51,077 nucleotides of DNA from Ilumatobacteraceae bacterium (lineage in GTDB: Bacteria; Actinomycetota; Acidimicrobiia; Acidimicrobiales; Ilumatobacteraceae): the NCBI GenBank assembly GCA_017856375.1, contig JAFMFC010000004.1, positions 1 through 51,077 on the forward strand. The letters run 5' to 3'. Shown in pieces: positions 34,021-42,370 of the stretch; within the stretch, counting starts at the first letter, position 1; every line of letters begins with the position of its first letter. Below the pieces are notes generated by a model. It did not search any database. It saw nothing but the letters and a program-made list of their open reading frames with translations, and was not told where the DNA came from. The translations under genes were made by a program, and so were the position numbers.

Positions 34021-35367
34021 ATGACTACCCCCCTTTTCTCTGACCTTGGCTTGCCCGACGACGTCGTCAAGCGACTCGCTCAGCAAGGCATCACCACCCC
34101 CACACCGATTCAGGCAGCCGTCATCCCCGACTCGCTCGCAGGGCTCGACGTTTGTGGTCGGGCACCTACCGGTTCGGGCAAGACACTCGCATTCGGCCTG
34201 CCGATGCTGACCAACCTCAGCAAGGGCTCGCGTCGCAAGCCGACGGGCCTCATCCTCTCGCCAACGCGTGAGCTGGCCCATCAAATTGCCGAAGCGCTGA
34301 AGCCCTTCGCTCGCGAAAAGGGTCGCTCGATTATCGCTATTTACGGTGGCGTTGGTTACGGACCGCAGATCAAGGCATTCGACAAGGGCGTCGATCTCGT
34401 AGTGGCTTGCCCCGGCCGACTCGAGGACCTCATCAAGATGGGCTCAGTCAACCTCGTCGATGTCAACCAGGTGGTGATTGACGAAGCCGACCGCATGGCA
34501 GACATGGGCTTCCTTCCTTCGGTGCATCGTCTCGTCGACCAAACGAGCAAGGTTCGCCAGGTGCAGTTGTTCTCCGCCACCTTCGATGGCGCCGTTGGCA
34601 AGTTGTCGAAGAAGGTGCAGCAGTCGCCGGTGGTGCACGAGATTGGCGAAGCCAAGCCCGACATCACCAAGGCTCGTCACGTGTTCTGGAAAGTGGATCG
34701 TGCCGAACGCTCGAAGCACACCGTGAGCATCGTGGAGAAGATGGGTTCGACCATGGTGTTCTGCCGTACCCGACATGGCGCCGATCGTTTGGCCCAGCAA
34801 CTCGTTCGCTCGGGTCTCACCGCTGCTGCCATTCACGGTGGTCGCAGCCAGGCTCAGCGAGATCGCGCGCTTCGCGATTTCGCCAAGGGCTCGGTTTCTG
34901 CACTCGTCGCCACCGACGTAGCGTCGCGCGGCGTCCACGTCGATGACGTTGCCGTGGTCGTGCACTTCGATCCACCGGAGGACGCCGCCACCTATGTACA
35001 CCGTTCAGGTCGTACCGCGCGCGCAGGAGCATCAGGCGTGGTCGTGTCACTCGTCGATCAATCCGCCCAGCGAGCAGTTCGCTCGTTGCAGCGCGAAGTA
35101 GGAATCGATGCGGCAATGGAGACAGCATCAACCGCAACACTCGTTGCTCCCGAGCGTCGCACTCAGAGCGGCACCCTGAGTGGTGTGGTGGAGTTCTTCA
35201 ACTCCGCTCGTGGTTACGGGTTCGTCACTCGCGAGAACGCAGAGAACCTGTTCTTCCACATGTCCAACGTGAACTTGGATGGTGGTGCGGAACCGGAGAT
35301 CGGCCAGACCGTGCAATACGAGATCGGCGAGGGCCGTCGCGGCGACGAGGCCATCAACCTTCGCTAA
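34021..35367 (+). CDS. DEAD-box RNA helicase with C-terminal cold-shock domain
   Basis: 448 residues. The helicase core is complete: TPTPIQ (Q motif), APTGSGKT (I), PTRELA (Ia), VIDEADRMADMGF (II, here DEAD), FSATFD (III, SAT), MVFCRTRHGADRLAQ (IV), ALVATDVASRGVHVDDV (V) and YVHRSGRTARAG (VI). The last ~66 residues form a cold-shock domain with GYGFVTRE and LFFHMS as RNP1- and RNP2-like motifs. This replaces the usual basic tail of RhlE/CsdA helicases and probably supplies RNA binding. A role in ribosome assembly or in RNA unwinding at low temperature is inferred. A 131-base leader precedes the gene. Confidence 0.92.
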   Translation: MTTPLFSDLGLPDDVVKRLAQQGITTPTPIQAAVIPDSLAGLDVCGRAPTGSGKTLAFGLPMLTNLSKGSRRKPTGLILSPTRELAHQIAEALKPFAREKGRSIIAIYGGVGYGPQIKAFDKGVDLVVACPGRLEDLIKMGSVNLVDVNQVVIDEADRMADMGFLPSVHRLVDQTSKVRQVQLFSATFDGAVGKLSKKVQQSPVVHEIGEAKPDITKARHVFWKVDRAERSKHTVSIVEKMGSTMVFCRTRHGADRLAQQLVRSGLTAAAIHGGRSQAQRDRALRDFAKGSVSALVATDVASRGVHVDDVAVVVHFDPPEDAATYVHRSGRTARAGASGVVVSLVDQSAQRAVRSLQREVGIDAAMETASTATLVAPERRTQSGTLSGVVEFFNSARGYGFVTRENAENLFFHMSNVNLDGGAEPEIGQTVQYEIGEGRRGDEAINLR

Positions 35368-35387
35368 TAAATCAGCCCTGAAAGCAG

Positions 35388-35418
35388 AAGTCCCGGCCCC
35401 TCTCGGGCACCGGGACTT
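35388..35418. terminator. Hairpin between the helicase gene and tRNA-fMet
   Basis: The 9-base arms AAGTCCCGG (35388-35396) and CCGGGACTT (35410-35418) enclose a 13-base loop. It lies 20 bases after the helicase stop and seven bases from the tRNA 3' end. A short T-rich stretch (CATATTT) follows on the plus strand and CTGCTTTC on the minus strand, so it may end transcription from both sides. Confidence 0.7.
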
Positions 35419-35424
35419 CATATT

Positions 35425-35501
<77 letters not shown>

Positions 35502-35558
35502 TCGTTGAGCAACTACGGTAGCCACGCGGGACTGGTTCTCCAACCCGATTTGTCGATC

Positions 35559-35942
35559 ATGGCGCTCTTCTCTCGCACTCCCAAAGCCACTGCATCCGAA
35601 GTGGAGGCAATCCGAGCCGAACTGCAGTCACTACGTTCCGAGCTCACGAAGCGTACGAACGAACTCTCACTCGTCACCGCGTCTGCGAATGCACTCGATC
35701 AGCGAATCAGTGCACTCGATGCTCGTGTAGTGGGGATGTCGACCGAACTCACCAACCAGTTGCATGAACTGGGTAACGAGATTCAACAGCTCTCCGAACG
35801 TCAGGACGATCCTGCGGTGATTGCCGCTCTGGACCAATTGAAGGTAAGCCAAACGCGTATCGCCAACGAGCAAGCCCGTTACGAAATTGCTTTCCGGCAA
35901 GACCTGGCGATGCTCGCCGAACAGTTAAAGCGCGGTCAGTAA
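35559..35942 (+). CDS. Small coiled-coil protein of unknown function
   Basis: 127 residues from ATG 35559 (the frame opens at 35505, next to the tRNA, but MALFSRTPKATASEVEAIR looks like the real start). Nearly the whole chain is charged heptads from SEVEAIRAELQSLRSEL to QLKRGQ, so a dimeric or trimeric coiled coil is likely. It has no signal peptide, no membrane helix and no known motif. The stop directly abuts the UPF0182 stop on the other strand. Confidence 0.65.
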   Translation: MALFSRTPKATASEVEAIRAELQSLRSELTKRTNELSLVTASANALDQRISALDARVVGMSTELTNQLHELGNEIQQLSERQDDPAVIAALDQLKVSQTRIANEQARYEIAFRQDLAMLAEQLKRGQ

Positions 35943-38900
35943 CTAGTCGACGAGAGCAATCGCGCGGGTGATCAGATCTCGCGCCTCTTGCATCTTCGCT
36001 TGATACACCGCGAAGTTCGGTGGCGTCTGAGCAAGAGCAGCATCTGCCTCGGCGAACAACTGCTCTGCCCTCGCCAGTAGTTCAGCTGCATTCAACTGCG
36101 TGGTGTCGACTGTTGGGAGTGTGGTCGACGTCGTTCCGTCTGCCGAACCGCTGTCGGTAGTCGTACCAGTGTCAGTCGTTTCCTCAGGCAGCTCAGACTC
36201 GCCGTCGTCGATGCGGTCACCGATGTCGCCAGCGAAGCCCGGGAACATCGTGCGCACAGCTTGACCAAGCGAGTCGGCGATCACGACGCGATTGTCGTAG
36301 TAGACGAGGAACTTCCGCACAAACACTTGGCGTGCGTTTGCATCATCGGGGCGAACGTACAGCGGTCGCACATACAGCAGGCCGTCGCCAATCGGGATCA
36401 GTTGAATGTCGCCGAAAACCACACGAGAACCACGTTGGTCAAGCAAAGTGACTTGCTGCGCCACCACCGGGTCGCTACCAAACTCGGCAGCAACGGTTGC
36501 AGGGCCTTCAATCAACGGAGCAGACATTCGGAAAACGCGCAGCTTGCCGTACGACTCTGGCTCACTCGAGACCACCATGAACGCCTGCAACTCTTTGCGG
36601 GCGTCATCGCTGGAGAAAGGCACGAACGGCCGCAGCATGGAAAACTCTCCCGCTTCGCCCTGTGAGTTCGGAGCATGAAACATCGTGAAGTACGGCTCGA
36701 ACCGAAGCACGTTGGCGTCCTGTACGTCGATCACGTCGGTGCCAGTAAGGGGTCCCGCACCACCAATCACTCCGGTCGTGCCTTCTGGTTCCGTGGGCGA
36801 TGCCTGAGCCACGCTCCAGGCAGCATCACGATTGAAGAACAACGAGGCATCATCGAACTGATAACGGCCGTACATGTTCGTTTGCACGCGGAAGAGGTCC
36901 TCTGGGTAGCGGAAATGCTCCACCAACTCCGCCGATGCTTCCGACACCGGTGTGAACATGTCGGGGAATACCTTGCTCCACGTCGCGATGATCGGATCCT
37001 TGTCATCCATCACATAGAAGATGGGCGTGCCTGTGTAGGCATCCATCACCACTTTCACGCTGTTGCGCACGTAATTGAACGTCGTGTTGAGTCCCGAACC
37101 TGCCGTTAGTTGCGAGACATTGGCGTTCTGGGCATACGGATAACGATCCGTTGTAGTGAAGGCATCGAGGATCCACACGATCTTCCCATCGACCACCGCG
37201 GGATACGGATCGGCGTCAAAGCGCAGGAATGGCGCAATCTTTTCGGCACGTTCTCGGACGTTGCGCACCCACAAGATGCGTGACTCGGAATTGATCAAAC
37301 CCGAGCCGAACAAGTTGAACTCACCAAAGTTCAATGCAAATGCAGCACGGCGCACCGGACCCGTGAGCCCTACGCCGCCGTCACCGTCATATGTGGTCTC
37401 GGTAGTGTCCGGGCACGCCTGCTCGGCTTGGCTCGTGCGCAACACGGCGTAGTCAGCAATCTGATCTCCGACGTACAACTGCGGACGCTCTTCGCCCAAA
37501 TCCACATACAGAGGGCGGCCATCGGTGGTTACACGACTCGCGGGCGCCACCACCAACCCGCAGCCGTGCGTATAAATGAGGTGCCTGGACACCCAGGTGC
37601 GATTCGGGATACCCGCGGTATTCAGTTCACGCGCCGCGACCATCACCTGTTGTTCACGGCCATCGATCGCGTAACGATCGACATCGAGGTCACGAATTGC
37701 GTAGAACGACGAGAGCCCCTGATCCAAAGCGAAGCGATCGCGCATTTCTGTCGGATCGAGTTGGCGTACGTCGCGCAAAGGCGCCTCATTGGCGGATACC
37801 TCGTCAACCGAGATGGAACCAAAATTGACGGGGACAGTCTCCACTCCGCCGAGGTTCATCGCAGTCTTGGTGGCCTCGAGGTTTCGTTCGATGAAGGGCA
37901 ACTCCTTGGTGCTCACGTTCGGCTGCACCGAGAACCGCTGCACGATCGCGGGATAAATGGTTCCGGCAGCAATCGCCACGACCACCCACATGAAGGTGGC
38001 CATCACCGGAATACGCCAACCCTTTAGCCACACGTTGGAAAGGAAGAGCAAGGCGACAGCGAGCGAGACGAGAATCATCAAGTTGATGGCAGGCAACTGC
38101 GCATTGACGTCCGTGTAGGTCGCACCTTGGACAACACCACGTGTCGAGCCAGTAAGTGAGAATCGCGACAACCAATACCCCGCTGCACGAACCACGGCAA
38201 GCGCAGCAAAGAGAACCGAGAGGTGAACCTTTGCTTGGGGCGTCACTCGCCTGCCCACGTTCTGCAAGCGGATACCACCGTTGAGGTAGTGCGTAGCCGC
38301 CACCACCATCGCAATCAGAATTAGCGCACCGAACAGCCAGTTGACGACGAAAAAGGCAAACGGCAGTCGGAACACATAAAAGGAAACATCCTGTCCAAAC
38401 AGCGGATCCTCGATACCGAAGGACTGATGGTTCACGAAGAGCATCCACTCCTGCCATTGGGTGATCGCTGGAGCTCCCACCATGAAACCAAGCAGGGCTC
38501 CAATGGCAATCCGCAACATCCAGCGGAACTTGCCCACCAATTGGCGATAGCCCGCCAACGCACGTTCCTCAGGTGAAGGTGGGATTGACGACGGTGCAAC
38601 TCGATCGGCGATCCACATGTTGCCGATGAGTAGTACAGCGAAGAGAACAACGAATGCAGCAGCAAGACCAACCCGAGTCCACAGAATCTCCCAGAAGGTT
38701 CCCGAGAAGCCAACAGAGTCGTGCCACAGCACGTCCACGTAGAAACTCGCGATGCTGCGTCCCGAAATGAACAAGGCAACGATCGCGCCGACGACAATCG
38801 TGACAATCAGACGTCCACGCGAGGGTCTGTTCACGCGAAAACCACCACCTGATCGGGGTTGACGTGGTTGACGAGGAGGCAGATCGGAGGGGTTCCGCAC
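35943..38900 (-). CDS. UPF0182 family large membrane protein
   Basis: 985 residues, the normal size for UPF0182 (Rv3193c type). A basic Pro/Gly-rich N-terminus is followed by seven predicted helices in the first ~300 residues, with SFYVDVLWHDSVGFSGTFWE and PAITQWQEWMLFVN, then a large extracytoplasmic domain. It also has DLDVDRYAID, WVSRHLIYTHGCGLVVAP and DGKIVWILDAFTTTDRYPYA, all conserved family stretches. The C-terminus has an acidic Thr-rich linker, then a helical segment (LLARAEQLFAEADAAL). Function is unknown. In mycobacteria the homologue sits next to a PDZ-Lon protease; here the DivIVA-type gene lies between the two. The start is GTG 38900. Confidence 0.92.
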   Translation of the reverse strand: MRNPSDLPPRQPRQPRSGGGFRVNRPSRGRLIVTIVVGAIVALFISGRSIASFYVDVLWHDSVGFSGTFWEILWTRVGLAAAFVVLFAVLLIGNMWIADRVAPSSIPPSPEERALAGYRQLVGKFRWMLRIAIGALLGFMVGAPAITQWQEWMLFVNHQSFGIEDPLFGQDVSFYVFRLPFAFFVVNWLFGALILIAMVVAATHYLNGGIRLQNVGRRVTPQAKVHLSVLFAALAVVRAAGYWLSRFSLTGSTRGVVQGATYTDVNAQLPAINLMILVSLAVALLFLSNVWLKGWRIPVMATFMWVVVAIAAGTIYPAIVQRFSVQPNVSTKELPFIERNLEATKTAMNLGGVETVPVNFGSISVDEVSANEAPLRDVRQLDPTEMRDRFALDQGLSSFYAIRDLDVDRYAIDGREQQVMVAARELNTAGIPNRTWVSRHLIYTHGCGLVVAPASRVTTDGRPLYVDLGEERPQLYVGDQIADYAVLRTSQAEQACPDTTETTYDGDGGVGLTGPVRRAAFALNFGEFNLFGSGLINSESRILWVRNVRERAEKIAPFLRFDADPYPAVVDGKIVWILDAFTTTDRYPYAQNANVSQLTAGSGLNTTFNYVRNSVKVVMDAYTGTPIFYVMDDKDPIIATWSKVFPDMFTPVSEASAELVEHFRYPEDLFRVQTNMYGRYQFDDASLFFNRDAAWSVAQASPTEPEGTTGVIGGAGPLTGTDVIDVQDANVLRFEPYFTMFHAPNSQGEAGEFSMLRPFVPFSSDDARKELQAFMVVSSEPESYGKLRVFRMSAPLIEGPATVAAEFGSDPVVAQQVTLLDQRGSRVVFGDIQLIPIGDGLLYVRPLYVRPDDANARQVFVRKFLVYYDNRVVIADSLGQAVRTMFPGFAGDIGDRIDDGESELPEETTDTGTTTDSGSADGTTSTTLPTVDTTQLNAAELLARAEQLFAEADAALAQTPPNFAVYQAKMQEARDLITRAIALVD

Positions 38901-38910
38901 GCGGGCGAGG

Positions 38911-40866
38911 TTAGTCGCGGTGCGGCGCGACTAGGCATCGGCACCCCGCGTGAGCGATGGGGTGCTCGTGTCCCGTCGGGAATGGCGATCCGAGGGGCGT
39001 GTCGCCGGCGAGAGCATTGTCCTCCGCATCGGCGCACTGAGGGCCGTTCGGGTCCACCATCCAGCACACCGGGGTGCCGGTGGGAAGGGCAAGGTACGCG
39101 CCACGGCTGTACGCGAGGCACGCCATGTCGGCAACCAAGGAGTCGAGCTTCTGCATCTTCCATTCGCGGTATGCACTGCGCACGAGAGATCCCATTTCCT
39201 CGCGATCACCATTGCTTTGCTCAACACAACGCTGCAAACGATCACGAATCGGTCGAACAATCGTTTCGTCGATCGACTTGGAGATTGTTTGCATTACTGC
39301 CGACTTCGTCACCTGCTTGCGAAGATCGGCCTTCAATCCCGGAGCAACACTTTTCGCACCCGACAGCGCCACGTTGTGCATCTCGTCGGACACCACCTCG
39401 ACATGTGCCTGTACCTGAGTAGCGGCATCAGAAACCATCTTCTCGAGTGCCACCACACTCTTCTTGCCCTGCAGGTAATTGAGGATTGCATTTTCTTCAT
39501 CGGCAAGCACGCGCTTGAACTTCCGCGTGAGAGAAACGATTTGCGGAGCGAGCGTTTCATCACGCTTAAGGAACAATTCCTTGTTCACCTTCGGCACGAC
39601 CGGGTTGACCTTCGAAACATCGGACTTGGAAGCCGACGCCTTCGGCTTCTCGGGTTGCTTCTCTGCTTTGGGTGACTTGGTGTCGTTCTTCACCGACTCG
39701 GCCACCTTGGCCGGGCTCGACTGCTTCAGCCGGGCAAAGAGATCGTCAACCGAAGACTTCTTCGATGCACTCGGCGACGGCTTACTGGGCACTACTTCTG
39801 TCTGCTTGTCAATCGGTGCCGAAGGTGCAGGCTGCTTCGTCGCTGACTCGCTTTCGCGCGTCGGGGTCTCTCGTCGGCCGAACAACTGCACCACTTCGGC
39901 GATGTGCTCCGTGCCCGCCGGTTCTACCGACGGGTGCCCTGCTTTTTGTGCAGTCTCTTCTGTCGTCTCAGCGATGACTGGTTCATCGACTTCAACCTGT
40001 TGGATGGCCTGGTCTTCGACCTTTTCCACCTCGATGACGACTTCAATGACCTCGGCATCATCGACAATCTCTTCGACGATTATGACTGCATCGACATCAT
40101 CGTGCTGCGCCTCAGTTGGCTCGTCTGTCTTCTGCGGAATCGCATCGGGAACCTTCGTGTGATCGAAAAACACTGGCCCCTGCCCAGGAGTCTGCATCTG
40201 CGACGCGCGAGCCACTTCCTCGGAAAGTTCCTCGAACTCATCCAAGTCACCAACCACATCATTGGCGGCGACACGCGCTCGTTCGAATGCCTTGACCAAG
40301 CGGTCACGGGCATGAATCAACATCTCGATCTGTTCGCGCGCAAGTTCGCGACGACGGGCAAGTTCTGCGAGGACCCGCTCGCGGTACTCGCGCGCTTCAA
40401 TGACCATTTCACGACCCTGTTGTTTGGCCAACTCGATCTCGTTTTCCACGTCGACCGAGGCATCGGCACGCTTACGGGCTGACTCGAGTTCAGCTTCCTG
40501 ACGGATGCGCGACGCGTCGGCGCTGGCTTCGCGCACCAATCTCTCTGCGGTTTCTGCTGCACGCAGTCGCATTTGTTGGGCAGCTTCACGGGCAACGCTC
40601 AACACCCGTGCGGTCTCCTCGCCGAGGAGCGAGGTCACTGTTTCCTCGTCAAGCGCACCGGGCGAACTCATGCCGCGCGTCTGCATGGCGCGCAACTCGC
40701 TTTCGAGGAACCGTTCGCGCTCCTGGAGTCGGCTCATCTCGGCCGACACCATCCTCAAGAAATCGCGCACTTCCTCCTGGCTGAAACCCCGACGAACGAC
40801 GTCGAACTGGGCCGAACCTACGGCCGCGGGCGACGACGGATCAGGTCGCGAAAAGGAAATTGCCAC
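38911..40866 (-). CDS. DivIVA-domain protein with phage minor-head-like C-terminal domain
   Basis: 651 residues. An N-terminal DivIVA domain has FDVVRRGFSQEEVRDFLRMV and then a long coiled coil (to about 230) rich in Arg, Glu and Ala. An acidic, Val/Glu-rich low-complexity region and a Lys/Pro/Ser linker follow. The C-terminal ~210 residues start near KELFLKRDETLAPQ. They end with Cys601, WMVDPNGPQ, Cys611, FPTGHEHPIAHAG, Cys642 and Cys644, the pattern of SPP1 gp7/Mu F-type phage head proteins (H-x-GCRC). DivIVA proteins mark poles and septa. It sits between a PDZ-Lon protease and UPF0182 on one transcript. Function of the fused part is unknown; it may bind a metal. Confidence 0.82.
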   Translation of the reverse strand: MAISFSRPDPSSPAAVGSAQFDVVRRGFSQEEVRDFLRMVSAEMSRLQERERFLESELRAMQTRGMSSPGALDEETVTSLLGEETARVLSVAREAAQQMRLRAAETAERLVREASADASRIRQEAELESARKRADASVDVENEIELAKQQGREMVIEAREYRERVLAELARRRELAREQIEMLIHARDRLVKAFERARVAANDVVGDLDEFEELSEEVARASQMQTPGQGPVFFDHTKVPDAIPQKTDEPTEAQHDDVDAVIIVEEIVDDAEVIEVVIEVEKVEDQAIQQVEVDEPVIAETTEETAQKAGHPSVEPAGTEHIAEVVQLFGRRETPTRESESATKQPAPSAPIDKQTEVVPSKPSPSASKKSSVDDLFARLKQSSPAKVAESVKNDTKSPKAEKQPEKPKASASKSDVSKVNPVVPKVNKELFLKRDETLAPQIVSLTRKFKRVLADEENAILNYLQGKKSVVALEKMVSDAATQVQAHVEVVSDEMHNVALSGAKSVAPGLKADLRKQVTKSAVMQTISKSIDETIVRPIRDRLQRCVEQSNGDREEMGSLVRSAYREWKMQKLDSLVADMACLAYSRGAYLALPTGTPVCWMVDPNGPQCADAEDNALAGDTPLGSPFPTGHEHPIAHAGCRCLVAPHRD

Positions 40867-40887
40867 GAAATCAAGAGTACGCCGCCC

Positions 40888-42036
40888 TTACAGTTCGATC
40901 GCGGCATTCGTCAAACCGCTACCGCCCAATTTCTCAAGTGCAGCAAGGGCTTCCTCGAGGTTGGCAACCGTGATGATGGTCATCTTGTTGCCGGCAACTT
41001 TGCGCGCATCAGCGAGCTCCTCTGGCGACTGTGTCGAAGGCACCAGGAACACTTCTGCACCTGCACGTTTCGCGGCGACTGCCTTTTGCCTTAATGCTCC
41101 GATTGCTCCAACGGATTCGTCCTCAGAGATTGTTCCCGTCACGGCCACCTTGACGTCTCCCGTCAACGAACCAGGCGTGAGGTCGTCGAGCAGCGCAAGG
41201 GTGAAGGCAAGACCGGCCGATGGGCCACCGATCGAGTCCGTGTCAATGTCCACCTCGAATGGCAGGTTCACCGTTCGGGTATCTGCAGGGATGAAACCAA
41301 TGATCGTTCGCTCCGGGTCATCTGGACTTTGAATCAATTCCACCTGACGCTGTTCCACATTGGACTTGGTATGCGGAATGATCTGCAGCGTCACTACATC
41401 GCCCGGTTTGAATGAACCGAGCGCACTGGACAATCGATCAAGCGATTCGATCTCGATTCCATTGAATGAAACCAAAGTGTCGCCGGGGTTGAGCATTTTG
41501 CATGCACTCAACTCACGTGGCGCGTCCTCACACACCAACTCTTCGACAATCACATCACCAAAAACAATTTCTGCGTCGAGACCGAGTCGATTAAATGCAA
41601 CGAACTCGGCGATCTGCTTCGAAGTCGTCATCGACTGATATCCGAGTCGGCGTTGCTCGCTTGGCGTGATGTCACCAAAACGCTCCTCAAAGGTTTGGAC
41701 ATCTACGTCGTCATCAATTGCACCAGCCAATGCATCCAATGCGCTCAATTTGTTGCCGTAGGCAGTGACGAACAGCAGAGGATTCTCTGCGGGGTACTGC
41801 GTCACCTGTGCACGCGCCTCATCATCTAGCTCGAGTCGAGAGCTCACATCTTCCGCGGTGCCTGGAGCAACCTCCCACAAGCGGAGTCGCACCACCGATG
41901 CAGCGACCACAGACACGAGTACGAGCCACGCAATGGTGAGCAACGGCAATGCCCACCACAAACGACGATGCCGATTCACGGCAATCGCCGGCGGTGGCAA
42001 CGGTACGCTTGTCGATGCCGTGGTCGTGTCGTCCAT
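40888..42036 (-). CDS. PDZ and Lon-type serine protease (YlbL family)
   Basis: 382 residues from ATG 42036. One N-terminal membrane helix (LWWALPLLTIAWLVLVSVVA) anchors an extracytoplasmic chain. A PDZ domain has LNPGDTLVSFNGIEIESLD. The Lon-type proteolytic domain has Ser273 in GGPSAGLAF and Lys318 in ALRQKAVAA, the expected dyad spacing. The ORF stays open to 42285, but that part is opposite a small membrane gene and is not protease-like. AGAGAA lies a few bases upstream of ATG 42036. Known relatives include Rv3194c, beside UPF0182. It may process envelope proteins. Confidence 0.9.
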   Translation of the reverse strand: MDDTTTASTSVPLPPPAIAVNRHRRLWWALPLLTIAWLVLVSVVAASVVRLRLWEVAPGTAEDVSSRLELDDEARAQVTQYPAENPLLFVTAYGNKLSALDALAGAIDDDVDVQTFEERFGDITPSEQRRLGYQSMTTSKQIAEFVAFNRLGLDAEIVFGDVIVEELVCEDAPRELSACKMLNPGDTLVSFNGIEIESLDRLSSALGSFKPGDVVTLQIIPHTKSNVEQRQVELIQSPDDPERTIIGFIPADTRTVNLPFEVDIDTDSIGGPSAGLAFTLALLDDLTPGSLTGDVKVAVTGTISEDESVGAIGALRQKAVAAKRAGAEVFLVPSTQSPEELADARKVAGNKMTIITVANLEEALAALEKLGGSGLTNAAIEL

Positions 42037-42337
42037 CGTTTCTCTCGTTTCTGTAACCACGATCGATGTTGTCACTCGCGCCCCACTCGTTGCACTATTG
42101 GCCGCGGTGGCGTTGTGGGCGATCTGGCGCAACAAGCCTGCCAGCAATGAAGACCGAATTCCCCTACGCGTATTGGTGAGGCCTACTCCACTGTTTCGCG
42201 AGCCGGACAACAAGCGCCGAGCGACTGCCGCCGGACAACTCGGATTTGGCGCCGTTGTCGTCGGCATGTTGTTTGCCCTGGTCATCTCGGTACTCGTGGC
42301 CTACCTCTTCGGCGCAGTCACGGCTCTCCTTGATTGA
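42026..42337 (+). CDS. Small two-helix membrane protein
   Basis: About 103 residues, starting at GTG 42026 or GTG 42020. Two hydrophobic helices (APLVALLAAVALWAIW and FGAVVVGMLFALVISVLVAY) flank a basic loop (RIPLRVLVRPTPLFREPDNK). The frame is open upstream to 41765, but that part is antisense to the protease gene. If the start is right, its first codons overlap the divergent protease start by about 11 bases. No family is recognised. It ends 33 bases before the sugar operon. The hydrophobic pattern is the main evidence that it is a real gene. Confidence 0.5.
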   Translation: MSSIVSLVSVTTIDVVTRAPLVALLAAVALWAIWRNKPASNEDRIPLRVLVRPTPLFREPDNKRRATAAGQLGFGAVVVGMLFALVISVLVAYLFGAVTALLD

Positions 42338-42370
42338 CGGAGATGGGTGGGGATTGATGGAGTGCTCGCG

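Noticed and set aside
38911-39100. Prophage remnant suggested by the H-x-GCRC motif
   Set aside because: No terminase, portal, capsid, integrase or attachment-site repeat nearby; the motif is part of an intact DivIVA-type gene in a housekeeping-like operon.
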